A stretch of DNA of 64,000 bases, from NCBI RefSeq assembly GCF_932526225.1, contig NC_064047.1, forward strand, positions 15,179,621-15,243,620, in the 5' to 3' direction. Position numbers and translations under genes: made by a program. This stretch comes from Nematostella vectensis (Eukaryota; Cnidaria; Anthozoa; Actiniaria; Edwardsiidae). How positions within the stretch are numbered: position 1 is the first letter of the stretch; each line of letters starts with the position of its first letter. The notes beneath the pieces are model-generated. The model saw nothing but the letters and a program-made list of their open reading frames with translations, was not told where the DNA came from and did not search any database. Positions 1 to 9,895 of this stretch are shown here, one piece after another.

Positions 1-171
1 TCACTTCAATGAAGCAATAATCAGAGATCCTAGCGTGAAGGTTAAATCGAGACGATTTTGCGGTAGTGCACACGTGAAGCCGACTTTGATTTCACCTTGA
101 CAACGCGTCGTTTTTAGCGTGGCCTGTGAAGTGTCTCCCGAGATGCCTTACGGTCTTATTGTTCTCACTGT

Positions 172-183
172 GGGGGAGGGGGG
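172..183 (+). repeat. G-rich tract, the hypervariable part of the monomer (example copy)
   Basis: G5-A-G6 here. Elsewhere the tract is GGGGGAGAAGGG (L), GGGGGAAGGGGG (V), GGAGGAGGGGGG (E), GGGGGAGGAAGG, a G6 run, GGGGGGCGG, or an unbroken run of 7-17 G (G type). Almost all monomer length variation comes from this tract: a G-type unit is 192 bp plus the run length. The tract is the best subtype marker. Confidence 0.9.
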
Positions 184-192
184 TTGCCTGTT

Positions 193-218
193 GTGGTGAC
201 GTCATCACTTCAATGAAG
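193..218. other. double dyad with CRE-like core (example copy)
   Basis: GTGGTGACGTCATCAC is a 16-bp palindrome with one mismatched pair. Its centre TGACGTCA matches the consensus for CREB/ATF and plant TGA-type bZIP factors. CTTCAATGAAG overlaps it by one base and has 5-bp arms around a central A. The pair occurs once per monomer. In roughly a third of units (L, K and X types) the centre reads TGACATCA, and a few units read TGCCGTCA, TGAGGTCA or TGACGTTA. That any protein binds here is inference. Confidence 0.6.
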
Positions 219-269
219 CAATAATCAGAGAACCTAGGGTGAAGGTTAGATCGAGACGATTTTGCGGTA

Positions 270-280
270 GTGCACACGTG
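270..280. other. GTGCAC/CACGTG overlapping palindromes (example copy)
   Basis: Two 6-bp palindromes share one base. CACGTG is the E-box/G-box core recognised by bHLH and bZIP factors. It is present in almost every full-length unit; the exceptions I noticed are near 22050 and 26661 (CACGTC) and near 51845 (CTCGTG). The 65-bp deletion removes it from nine units. Regulatory function is not shown. Confidence 0.5.
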
Positions 281-2323
281 AAGCCGACTTTGATTTCACC
301 TTGACAACGCGTCGTTTTTAGCGTGGCCTGTGAGGTGTCTTCCGAGATGCCTTACGGTCTTATTGTTCTCACTGTGGAGGAGGGGGGTTGCCTGTGGTGG
401 TGACGTCATCACTTCAATGAAGCAATAATCAGAGATCCTAGCGTGAAGGTTAGATCGAGACGATTTTGCGGTAGTGCACACGTGAAGCCGACTTTGATTT
501 CACATTGACAACGCGTCGGTTTTAGCGTGGCCTGTGAAGTGTCTTCCGAGATGCCTTACGGTCTTATTGTTCTCACTGTGGGGGAGGGGGGTTGCCTGTT
601 GTGGTGACGTCATCACTTCAATGAAGCAATAATCAGAGAACCTAGCGTGAAGGTTAGATCGAGACGATTTTGCGGTAGTGCACACGTGAAGCCGACTTTG
701 ATTTCACCTTGACAACGCGTCGTTTTTAGCGTGGCCTGTGAGGTGTCTCCCGAGATGCCTTACGGTCTTATTGTTCTCACTGTGGGGGAAGGGGGTTACC
801 TGTGGTGGTGACGTCATCACTTCAATGAAGCAATAATCAGAGATCCTAGCGTGAAGGTTAGATCGGGACGATTTTGCGGTAGTGCACACGTGAAGCCGAC
901 TTTGATTTCACCTTGACAACGCGTCGTTTTTAGCGTGGCCTGTAAGGTGTCTTCCGAGATGCCTTACGGTCTTATTGTTCTCACTGTGGGGGAGAAGGGT
1001 TGCCTGTGGTGGTGACATCATCACTTCAATGAAGCAATAATCAGAGATCCTAGCTTGAAGGTTAGATCGAGACGATTTTGCGGTAGTGCACACGTGAAGC
1101 CGACTTTGATTTCACCTTGACAACGCGTCGTTTTTAGCGTGGCCTGTGAAGTGTCTCCCGAGATGCCTTACGGTCTCATTGTTCTCACTGTGGGGGGGTT
1201 GCCTGTGGTGGTGACGTCATCACTTCAATGAAGCAATAATCAGAGATCCTAGCGTGAAGGTTAAATCGAGACGATTTTGCGGTAGTGCACACGTGAAGCC
1301 GACTTTGATTTCACCTTGACAACGCGTCGTTTTTAGCGTGGCCTGTGAGGTGTCTCCCGAGATGCCTTACGGTCTTATTATTCTCACTGTGGGGGAGGGG
1401 GGTTGCCTTTGGTGGTGACATCATCACTTTAATGAAGCAATAATCAAAGATCCTAGCGTGAAGGTTAGGTCGGGACGATTTTGCGGTAGTGCACACGTGA
1501 AGCCGACTTTGATTTCACCTTGACAACGCGTCGTTTTTAGCGTGGCCTGTGAAGTGTCTCCCGAGATGCCTTACGGTCTCATTGTTCTCACTGTGGGGGG
1601 GTTGCCTGTGGTGGTGACGTCATCACTTCAATGAAGCAATAATCAGAGATCCTAGCGTGAAGGTTAGATCGAGACGATTTTGCGGTAGTGCACACGTGAA
1701 GCCGACTTTGATTTCACCTTGACAACGCGTCGTTTTTAGCGTGGCCTGTGAGGTGTCTCCCGAGATGCCTTACGGTCTTATTGTTCTCACTGTGGGGGAG
1801 GGGGGTTGCCTTTGGTGGTGACATCATCACTTTAATGAAGCAATAATCAAAGATCCTAGCGTGAAGGTTAGGTCGGGACGATTTTGCGGTAGTGCACACG
1901 TGAAGCCGACTTTGATTTCACCTTGACAACGCGTCGTTTTTAGCGTGGCCTGTGAAGTGTCTCCCGAGATGCCTTACGGTCTTTTTGTTCTCACTGTGGG
2001 GGAGGGGGGTTGCCTGTGGTGGTGACGTCATCACTTCAATGAAGCAATAATCAGAGAACCTAGCGTGAAGGTTAGATCGAGACGATTTTGCGGTAGTGCA
2101 CACGTGAAGCCGACTTTGATTTCACCTTGACAACGCGTCGTTTTTAGCGTGGCCTGTGAAGTGTCTCCCGAGATGCCTTACGGTCTCATTGTTCTCACTG
2201 TGGGGGGGGGGTTGCCTGTGGTGGTGACGTCATCACTTCAATGAAGCAATAATCAGAGATCCTAGCGTGAAGGTTAGATCGAGACGATTTTGCGGTAGTG
2301 CACACGTGAAGCCGACTTTGATT

Positions 2324-4486
2324 TCACCTTGACAACGCATCGTTTTTAGCGTGGCCTGTGAGGTGTCTCACGAGATGCCTTACGGTCTTATTGTTCTCAC
2401 TGTGGGGGAAGGGGGTTACCTGTGGTGGTGACGTCATCACTTCAATGAAGCAATAATCAGAGGACCTAGCGTGAAGGTTAGATCGGGACGATTTTGCGGT
2501 AGTGCACACGTGAAGCCGACTTTGATTTCACCTTGACAACGCGTCGTTTTTAGCGTGGCCTGTAAGGTGTCTTCCGAGATGCCTTACGGTCTTATTGTTC
2601 TCACTGGGGGAGAAGGGTTGCCTGTGGTGGTGACATCATCACTTCAATAAAGCAATAATCAGAGATCCTAGCGTGAAGGTTAGATCGAGACGATTTTGCG
2701 GTAGTGCACACGTGAAGCCGACTTTGATTTCACATTGACAACGCGTCGTTTTAAGCGTGGCCTGTGAAGTGTCTCCCGAGATGCCTTACGGTCTCATTGT
2801 TCTCACTGTGGGGGGGGTTGCCTGTGGTGGTGACGTCATCACTTCAATAAAGCAATAATCAGAGATCCTAGCGTGAAGGTTAGATCGAGAAGATTTTGCG
2901 GTAGTGCACACGTGAAGCCGACTTTGATTTCACCTTGACAACGCGTCGTTTTTAGCGTGGCCTGTGAAGTGTCTCCCGAGATGCCTTACGGTCTCATTGT
3001 TCTCACTGTGGGGGGGTTGCCTGTGGTGGTGACGTCATCACTTCAATGAAGCAATAATCAGAGATCCTAGCGTGAAGGTTAGATCGAGACGATTTTGCGG
3101 TAGTGCACACGTGAAGCCAACTTTGATTTCACCTTGACAACGCGTCGTTTTTAGCGTGGCCTGTAAGGTGTCTCCCGAGATGCCTTACGGTCTTATTGTT
3201 CTCACTGTGGGGGAGGGGGGTTGCCTTTGGTGGTGACATCATCACTTCAATGAAGCAATAATCAAAGATCCTAGCGTGAAGGTTAGGTCGGGACGATTTT
3301 GCGGTAGTGCACACGTGAAGCCGACTTTGATTTCACCTTGACAACGCGTCGTTTTTAGCGTGGCCTGTAAGGTGTCTTCCGAGATGCCTTACGGTCTTAT
3401 TGTTCTCACTGTGGGGGAGAAGGGTTGCCTGTGGTGGTGACATCATCACTTCAATAAAGCAATAATCAGAGATCCTAGCGTGAAGGTTAGATCGAGACGA
3501 TTTTGCGGTAGTGCACACGTGAAGCCGACTTTGATTTCACCTTGACAACGCGTCGTTTTTAGCGTGGCCTGTGAAGTGTCTCCCGAGATGCCTTACGGTC
3601 TCATTGTTCTCACTGTGGGGGGGGGGGTTGCCTGTGGTGGTGACGTCATCACTTCAATAAAGCAATAATCAGAGATCCTAGCGTGAAGGTTAGATCGAGA
3701 CGATTTTGCGGTAGTGCACACGTGAAGCCGACTTTGATTTCACCTTGACAACGCGTCGTTTTTAGCGTGGCCTGTGAAGTGTCTCCCGAGATGCCTTACG
3801 GTCTCATTGTTCTCACTTTGGGGGGGTTGCCTGTGGTGGTGACGTCATCACTTCAATGAAGCAATAATCAGAGATCCTAGCGTGAAAGTTAGATCAAGAC
3901 GATTTTGCGGTAGTGCACACGTGAAGCCAACTTTGATTTCACCTTGACAACGCGTCGTTTTTAGCGTGGCCTGTAAGGTGTCTCCCGAGATGCCTTACGG
4001 TCTTATTGTTCTCACTGTGGGGGAGAAGGGTTGCCTGTGGTGGTGACATCATCACTTCAATAAAGCCGACTTTGATTTCACCTTGACAACGCGTTGTTTT
4101 TAGCGTGGCCTGTAAGGTGTCTCCCGAGATGCCTTACGGTCTTAATGTTCTCACTGTGGGGGAGGGGGGTTGCCTGTGGTGGTGACATCATCACTTCAAT
4201 AAAGCAATAATCAGAGATCCAAGCGTGAAGGTTAGATCGAGACGATTTTGCGGTAGTGCACACGTGAAGCCGACTTTGATTTCACCTTGACAACGCGTCG
4301 TTTTTAGCGTGGCCTGTGAAGTGTCTCCCGAGATGCCTTACGGTCTCATTGTTCTCACTGTGGGGGGGGGGGGGTTGCCTGTGGTGGTGACGTCATCACT
4401 TCAATGAAGCAATAATCAGAGATCCTAGCGTGAAGGTTAGATCGAGACGATTTTGCGGTAGTGCACACGTGAAGCCGACTTTGATT
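2324..4486. repeat. HOR module 1 (11 monomers, 2163 bp)
   Basis: Order: V, L, G, G, K, L, G, G, truncated K/L chimera (3939), X (4078), G (4282). Compared with the 14-unit form at 59253 it lacks the K-G-V stretch before the truncated unit. That fits a deletion by crossing over between a K and an L monomer. Confidence 0.8.
3939..4077. repeat. truncated monomer (139 bp), K-left/L-right chimera
   Basis: Lacks 65 bp between AAGC at 4063-4066 and the CGAC that follows; the deleted stretch ends in the same bases, GAAGC, so the joint has microhomology. The left end is K type (preceded by GCCAAC, with GTAAGGTGTCTCCC) and the tract is L type; the exchange lies in 3984-4026. Confidence 0.85.
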
Positions 4487-6305
4487 TCACCTTGACAACG
4501 CATCGTTTTTAGCGTGGCCTGTGAGGTGTCTCACGAGATGCCTTACGGTCTTATTGTTCTCACTGTGGGGGAAGGGGGTTACCTGTGGTGGTGACGTCAT
4601 CACTTCAATGAAGCAATAATCAGAGGACCTAGCGTGAAGGTTAGATCGGGACGATTTTGCGGTAGTGCACACGTGAAGCCGACTTTGATTTCACCTTGAC
4701 AACGCGTCGTTTTTAGCGTGGCCTGTAAGGTGTCTTCCGAGATGCCTTACGGTCTTATTGTTCTCACTGTGGGGGAGAAGGGTTGCCTGTGGTGGTGACA
4801 TCATCACTTCAATAAAGCAATAATCAGAGATCCTAGCGTGAAGGTTAGATCGAGACGATTTTGCGGTAGTGCACACGTGAAGCCGACTTTGATTTCACCT
4901 TGACAACGCGTCGTTTTTAGCGTGGCCTGTGAAGTGTCTCCCGAGATGCCTTACGGTCTCATTGTTCTCAATGTGGGGGGGGTTGCCTGTGGTGGTGACG
5001 TCATCACTTCAATAAAGCAATAATCAGAGATCCTAGCGTGAAGGTTAGATCGAGAAGATTTTGCGGTAGTGCACACGTGAAGCCGACTTTGATTTCACCT
5101 TGACAACGCGTCGTTTTTAGCGTGGTCTGTGAAGTGTCTCCCGAGATGCCTTACGGTTTCATTGTTCTCACTGTGGGGGGGTTGCCTGTGATGGTGACGT
5201 CATCACTTCAATGAAGCAATAATCAGAGATCCTAGCGTGAAGGTTAGATCGAGACGATTTTGCGGTAGTGCACACGTGAAGCCAACTTTGATTTCACCTT
5301 GACAACGCGTCGTTTTTAGCGTGGCCTGTAAGGTGTCTCCCGAGATGCCTTACGGTCTTATTGTTCTCACTGTGGGGGAGGGGGGTTGCCTTTGGTGGTG
5401 ACATCATCACTTCAATGAAGCAATAATCAAAGATTCTAGCGTGAAGGTTAGGTCGGGACGATTTTGCGGTAGTGCACACGTGAAGCCGACTTTGATTTCA
5501 CCTTGACAACGCGTCGTTTTTAGCGTGGCCTGTAAGGTGTCTTCCGAGATGCCTTACGGTCTTATTGTTCTCACTGTGGGGGAGAAGGGTTGGCTGTGGT
5601 GGTGACATCATCACTTTAATAAAGCAATAATCAGAGATCCTAGCGTGAAGGTTAGATCGAGACGATTTTGCGGTAGTGCACACGTGAAGCCGACTTTGAT
5701 TTCACCTTGACAACGCGTCGTTTTTAGCGTGGCCTGTGAAGTGTCTCCCGAGATGCCTTACGGTCTCATTGTTCTCACTGTGGGGGGGGGTTGCCTGTGG
5801 TGGTGACGTCATCACTTCAATAAAGCAATAATCAGAGATCCTAGCGTGAAGGTTAGATCGAGAAGATTTTGCGGTAGTGCACACGTGAAGCCGACTTTGA
5901 TTTCACCTTGACAACGCGTCGTTTTTAGCGTGGCCTGTGAAGTGTCTCCCGAGATGCCTTACGGTCTCATTGTTCTCACTTTGGGGGGGTTGCCTGTGGT
6001 GGTGACGTCATCACTTCAATAAAGCAATAATCAGAGATCCTAGCGTGAAGGTTAGATCGAGACGATTTTGCGGTAGTGCACACGTGAAGCCAACTTTGAT
6101 TTCACCTTGACAACGCGTCGTTTTTAGCGTTGCCTGTAAGGTGTCTCCCGAGATGCCTTACGGTCTTATAGTTCTCACTGTGGGGGAGGGGGGTTGCCTT
6201 TGGTGGTGACATCATCACTTCAATGAAGCAATAATCAAAGATCCTAGCGTGAAGGTTAGGTCGGGACGATTTTGCGGTAGTGCACACGTGAAGCCGACTT
6301 TGATT

Positions 6306-6914
6306 TCACCTTGACAACGCGTCGTTTTTAGCGTGGCCTGTGAAGTGTCTCCCGAGATGCCTTACGGTCTCATTGTTCTCACTGTGGGGGGGGGTTGCCT
6401 GTGGTGGTGACGTCATCACTTCAATGAAGCAATAATCAGAGATCCTAGCGTGAAGGTTAGATCGAGACGATTTTGAGGTAGTGCACACGTGAAGACGACT
6501 TTGATTTCACCTTGACAACGCATCATTTTTAGCGTGGCCTGTGAGGTGTCTCACGAGATGCCTTACGGTCTTATTGTTCTCACTGTGGGGGAAGGAGGTT
6601 ACCTGTGGTGGTGACGTCATCACTTCAATGAAGCAATAATCAGAGGACCTAGCGTGAAGGTTAGATCGGGACGATTTTGCGGTAGTGCACACGTGAAGCC
6701 GACTTTGATTTCACCTTGACAACGCGTCGTTTTTAGCGTGGCCTGTAAGGTGTCTTCCGAGATGCCTTACGGTCTTATTGTTCTCACTGTGGGGGAGAAG
6801 GGTTGCCTGTGGTGGTGACATCATCACTTCAATGAAGCAATAATCAAAGATCCTAGCGTGAAGGTTAGGTCGGGACGATTTTGCGGTAGTGCACACGTGA
6901 AGCCGACTTTGATT
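6306..6914. repeat. 609-bp triplet G-V-L/K, duplicated copy
   Basis: The G unit (6306) and V unit (6507) match those at 6915 and 7116, including private TTTGAGGTAG and ACGCATCATT variants. The third unit (6711) is L on its left and K on its right, the expected product of crossing over between the L after V and the K before G. The corresponding stretch at 61075-61619 has no duplication. Confidence 0.8.
6711..6914. repeat. chimeric monomer L-left/K-right
   Basis: L markers run to the G at 6809 (CCTGTGG, where K has CCTTTGG). K markers start at 6834 (AATGAAG, where L has AATAAAG) and continue with CAAAGATCC and AGGTCGGG. The exchange therefore lies in 6809-6834. An identical unit at 17733-17936 is the segmental copy. 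Confidence 0.75.
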
Positions 6915-7319
6915 TCACCTTGACAACGCGTCGTTTTTAGCGTGGCCTGTGAAGTGTCTCCCGAGATGCCTTACGGTCTCATTGTTCTCACTGTGGGGGG
7001 GGGTTGCCTGTGGTGGTGACGTCATCACTTCAATGAAGCAATAATCAGAGATCCTAGCGTGAAGGTTAGATCGAGACGATTTTGAGGTAGTGCACACGTG
7101 AAGACGACTTTGATTTCACCTTGACAACGCATCATTTTTAGCGTGGCCTGTGAGGTGTCTCACGAGATGCCTTACGGTCTTATTGTTCTCACTGTGGGGG
7201 AAGGAGGTTACCTGTGGTGGTGACGTCATCACTTCAATGAAGCAATAATCAGAGGACCTAGCGTGAAGGTTAGATCGGGACGATTTTGCGGTAGTGCACA
7301 CGTGAAGCCGACTTTGATT

Positions 7320-7458
7320 TCACCTTGACAACGCGTCGTTTTTAGCGTGGCCTGTAAGGTGTCTTCCGAGATGCCTTACGGTCTTATTGTTCTCACTGTG
7401 GGGGAGAAGGGTTGCCTGTGGTGGTGACATCATCACTTCAATAAAGCCGACTTTGATT
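7320..7458. repeat. truncated monomer (139 bp), L type
   Basis: Same 65-bp deletion joint, at 7447/7448. It is followed by X and G units, which close the module. The CACGTG core is lost. Confidence 0.9.
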
Positions 7459-7880
7459 TCACCTTGACAACGCGTCGTTTTTAGCGTGGCCTGTAAGGTG
7501 TCTCCCGAGATGCCTTACGGTCTTATTGTTCTCACTGTGGGGGAGGGGGGTTGCCTGTGGTGGTGACATCATCACTTCAATAAAGCAATAATCAGAGATC
7601 CTAGCGTGAAGGTTAGATCGAGACGATTTTGCGGTAGTGCACACGTGAAGCCGACTTTGATTTCACCTTGACAACGCGTCGTTTTTAGCGTGGCCTGTGA
7701 AGTGTCTCCCGAGATGCCTTACGGTCTCATTGTTCTCACTGTGGGGGGGGGGGTTGCCTGTGGTGGTGACGTCATCACTTCAATGAAGCAATAATCAGAG
7801 ATCCTAGCGTGAAGGTTAGATCGAGACGATTTTGCGGTAGTGCACACGTGAAGCCGACTTTGATTTCACCTTGACAACGC

Positions 7881-9895
7881 GTCGTTTTTAGCGTGGCCTG
7901 TGAAGTGTCTCCCGAGATGCCTTACGGTCTCATTGTTCTCACTGTGGGGGGGGGGGCTACCTGTGGTGGTGACGTCATCACTTCAATTAAGCAATAATCA
8001 GAGGACCTAGCGTGAAGGTTAGATCGGGACGATTGTGCGGTAGTGCACACGTGAAGCCGACTTTGATTTCACCTTGACAACGCGTCGTTTTTAGCGTGGC
8101 CTGTAAGGTGTCTTCCGAGATGCCTTACGGTCTTATTGTTCTCACTGTGGGGGAGTAGGGTTGCCTGTGGTGGTGACATCATCACTTCAATAAAGCAATA
8201 ATCAGAGATCCTAGCGTTAAGGTTAGATCGAGACGATTTTGCGGTAGTGCACACGTGAAGCCGACTTTGATTTCACCTTGACAACGCGTCGTTTTTACCG
8301 TGGCCTGTGAGGTGTCTTCCGAGATGCCTTACGGTCTTATTGTTCTCACTGTGGAGGAGGTTGGTTGCCTGTGGTGGTGACGTCATCACTTCAATGAAGC
8401 AATAATCAAAGATCCTAGCGTGAAGGTTAGGTCGGGACGATTTTGCGGTAGTGCACACGTGAAGCCGACTTTGATTTCACCTTGACAACGCGTCGTTTTT
8501 AGCGTGGCCTGTGAAGTGTCTCCCGAGATGCCTTACGGTCTCATTGTTCTCACTGTGGGGGGGTTGCCTGTGGTGGTGACGTCATCACTTCAATGAAGCA
8601 ATAATCAGAGATCCAAGCGTGAAGGTTAGATCGAGACGATTTTGCGGTAGTGCACACGTGAAGCCGACTTTGATTTCACCTTGACAACGCGTCGTTTTTA
8701 GCGTGGCCTGTAAGGTGTCTCCCGAGATGCCTTACGGTCTTATTGTTCTCACTGTGGGGGAGGGGGGTTGCCTTTGGTGGTGACATCATCACTTCAATGA
8801 AGCAATAATCAAAGATCCTAGCGTGAAGGTTAGGTCGGGACGATTTTGCGGTAGTGCACACGTGAAGCCGACTTTGATTTCACCTTGACAACGCGTCGTT
8901 TTTAGCGTGGCCTGTGAAGTGTCTCCCGAGATGCCTTACGGTCTCATTGTTCTCACTGTGGGGGGGGGGGGTTGCCTGTGGTGGTGACGTCATCACTTCA
9001 ATGAAGCAATAATCAGAGATCCTAGCGTGAAGGTTAGATCGAGACGATTTTGCGGTAGTGCACACGTGAAGCCGACTTTGATTTCACCTTGACAACGCAT
9101 CGTTTTTAGCGTGGCCTGTGAGGTGTCTCACGAGATGCCTTACGGTCTTATTGTTCTCACATTGGGGGAAGGGGGTTACCTGTGGTGGTGACGTCATCAC
9201 TTCAATGAAGCAATAATCAGAGGACCTAGCGTGAAGGTTAGATCGGGACGATTTTGCGGTAGTGCACACGTGAAGCCGACTTTGATTTCACCTTGACAAC
9301 GCGTCGTTTTTAGCGTGGCCTGTAAGGTGTCTTCCGAGATGCCTTACGGTCTTATTGTTCTCACTGTGGGGGAGAAGGGTTGCCTGTGGTGGTGACATCA
9401 TCACTTCAATAAAGCAATAATCAGAGATCCTAGCGTGAAGGTTAGATCGAGACGATTTTGCGGTAGTGCACACGTGAAGCCGACTTTGATTTCACCTTGA
9501 CAACGCATCGTTTTTAGCGTGGCCTGTGAAGTGTCTCCCGAGATGCCTTACGGTCTCATTGTTCTCACTGTGGGGGGGGTTGCCTGTGGTGGTGACGTCA
9601 TCACTTCAATGAAGCAATAATCAGAGATCCTAGCGTGAAGGTTAGATCGAGACGATTTTGCAGTAGTGCACACGTGAAGCCGACTTTGATTTCACCTTGA
9701 CAACGCGTCGTTTTTAGCGTGGCCTGTGAGGTGTCTTCCGTGATGCCTTACGGTCTTATTGTTCTCACTGTGGAGGAGGGGGGTTGCCTGTGGTGGTGAC
9801 GTCATCACTTCAATGAAGCAATAATCAGAAATCCTAGCGTGAAGGTTAGATCGAGACGATTTTGCGGTAGTGCACACGTGAAGCCGACTTTGATT
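7881..9895. repeat. spacer between the 11-kb copies: L, E/K, G, K, G, V, L, G, E
   Basis: Only monomers. 8069-9491 parallels 48612-50035 at an offset of 40543-40544 in the same order (L, E/K, G, K, G, V, L). 9084-9895 parallels 53631-54442 at an offset of 44547. The unit at 7866 has a private CTACC after its 11-G run. Confidence 0.8.
8273..8476. repeat. chimeric monomer E-left/K-right
   Basis: Left half has a GGAGGAGG tract and TGACGTCA; right half has CAAAGATCC and AGGTCGGG. The exchange lies between 8382 and 8409. Relatives with the same TTTTACCGTGG left end occur at 46383 and 48816. Confidence 0.7.

Larger units (their letters stand above)
92..295 (+). repeat. representative full-length monomer (F type)
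   Basis: First complete unit in the chosen phase. In order it holds: ACGCGT (103-108), a T5 run (111-115), TCTC-CC-GAGA (134-143), a G-rich tract (172-183), GTGGTGACGTCATCAC (193-208), CTTCAATGAAG (208-218), a diagnostic block around 227-236, GTGCAC (270-275), CACGTG (275-280), and GTGAA (278-282) pairing with TTCAC (295-299) in the start of the next unit. It has 41 C, 61 G and 12 CpG. The unit length of 204 is a multiple of three, so a reading frame stays in register from unit to unit unless the G tract changes length. Confidence 0.95.
4487..7865. repeat. HOR module 2 (17 monomers, 3379 bp)
   Basis: Order: V, L, G, G, K, L, G, G, K, G, V, L/K chimera (6711), G, V, truncated L (7320), X (7459), G. 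The three units from 6306 are duplicated at 6915, which makes this module three units longer than the form at 59253. The second L carries CTTTAATAAAG at 5614-5624. Confidence 0.8.
1..7880. repeat. segmental duplication, copy 1 of the 11.02-kb pair
   Basis: Matches 11024-18902 at an offset of 11023, falling to 11022 after the G run at 4362, which is 13 G here and 12 G in the other copy. Monomer order and private variants agree throughout. Differences I noticed are few: a C/A change near 512, a change near 12966, and the one-base G-run difference. Similarity stops at 7881/18903, where this copy keeps ACGCGT and the other has ACGCAT. The left end lies at or beyond the window edge. Confidence 0.9.

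Noticed and set aside
103-108. ACGCGT as a cell-cycle (MCB-type) promoter element
   Set aside because: A 6-bp match repeated because the unit is repeated; no gene is nearby and it changes to ACGCAT or ACGCGTTG in many units.
250-258. GATCGAGAC resembles a Pol III box B, with a T5 run about 50 bases further on
   Set aside because: No acceptable box A at the right distance upstream; the nearest TGGC motif is about 130 bp away. Many units change the motif to GATCGGGAC or GGTCGAGAC.
248-260. Possible CENP-B box near the CGGG of V and K units
   Set aside because: The required TTCG and A positions upstream of CGGG are absent.
92-277. About 230 antisense open stretches of 60-62 codons as a tandem gene family
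   Set aside because: They start at GTG, end at a stop built into each unit, lack any recognisable domain, and are broken in many G-type units by run length. They mirror the repeat and nothing else.
4050-4077. 65-bp deletions as insertion sites of a mobile element
   Set aside because: All nine have the same clean joint with short microhomology and no target-site duplication.
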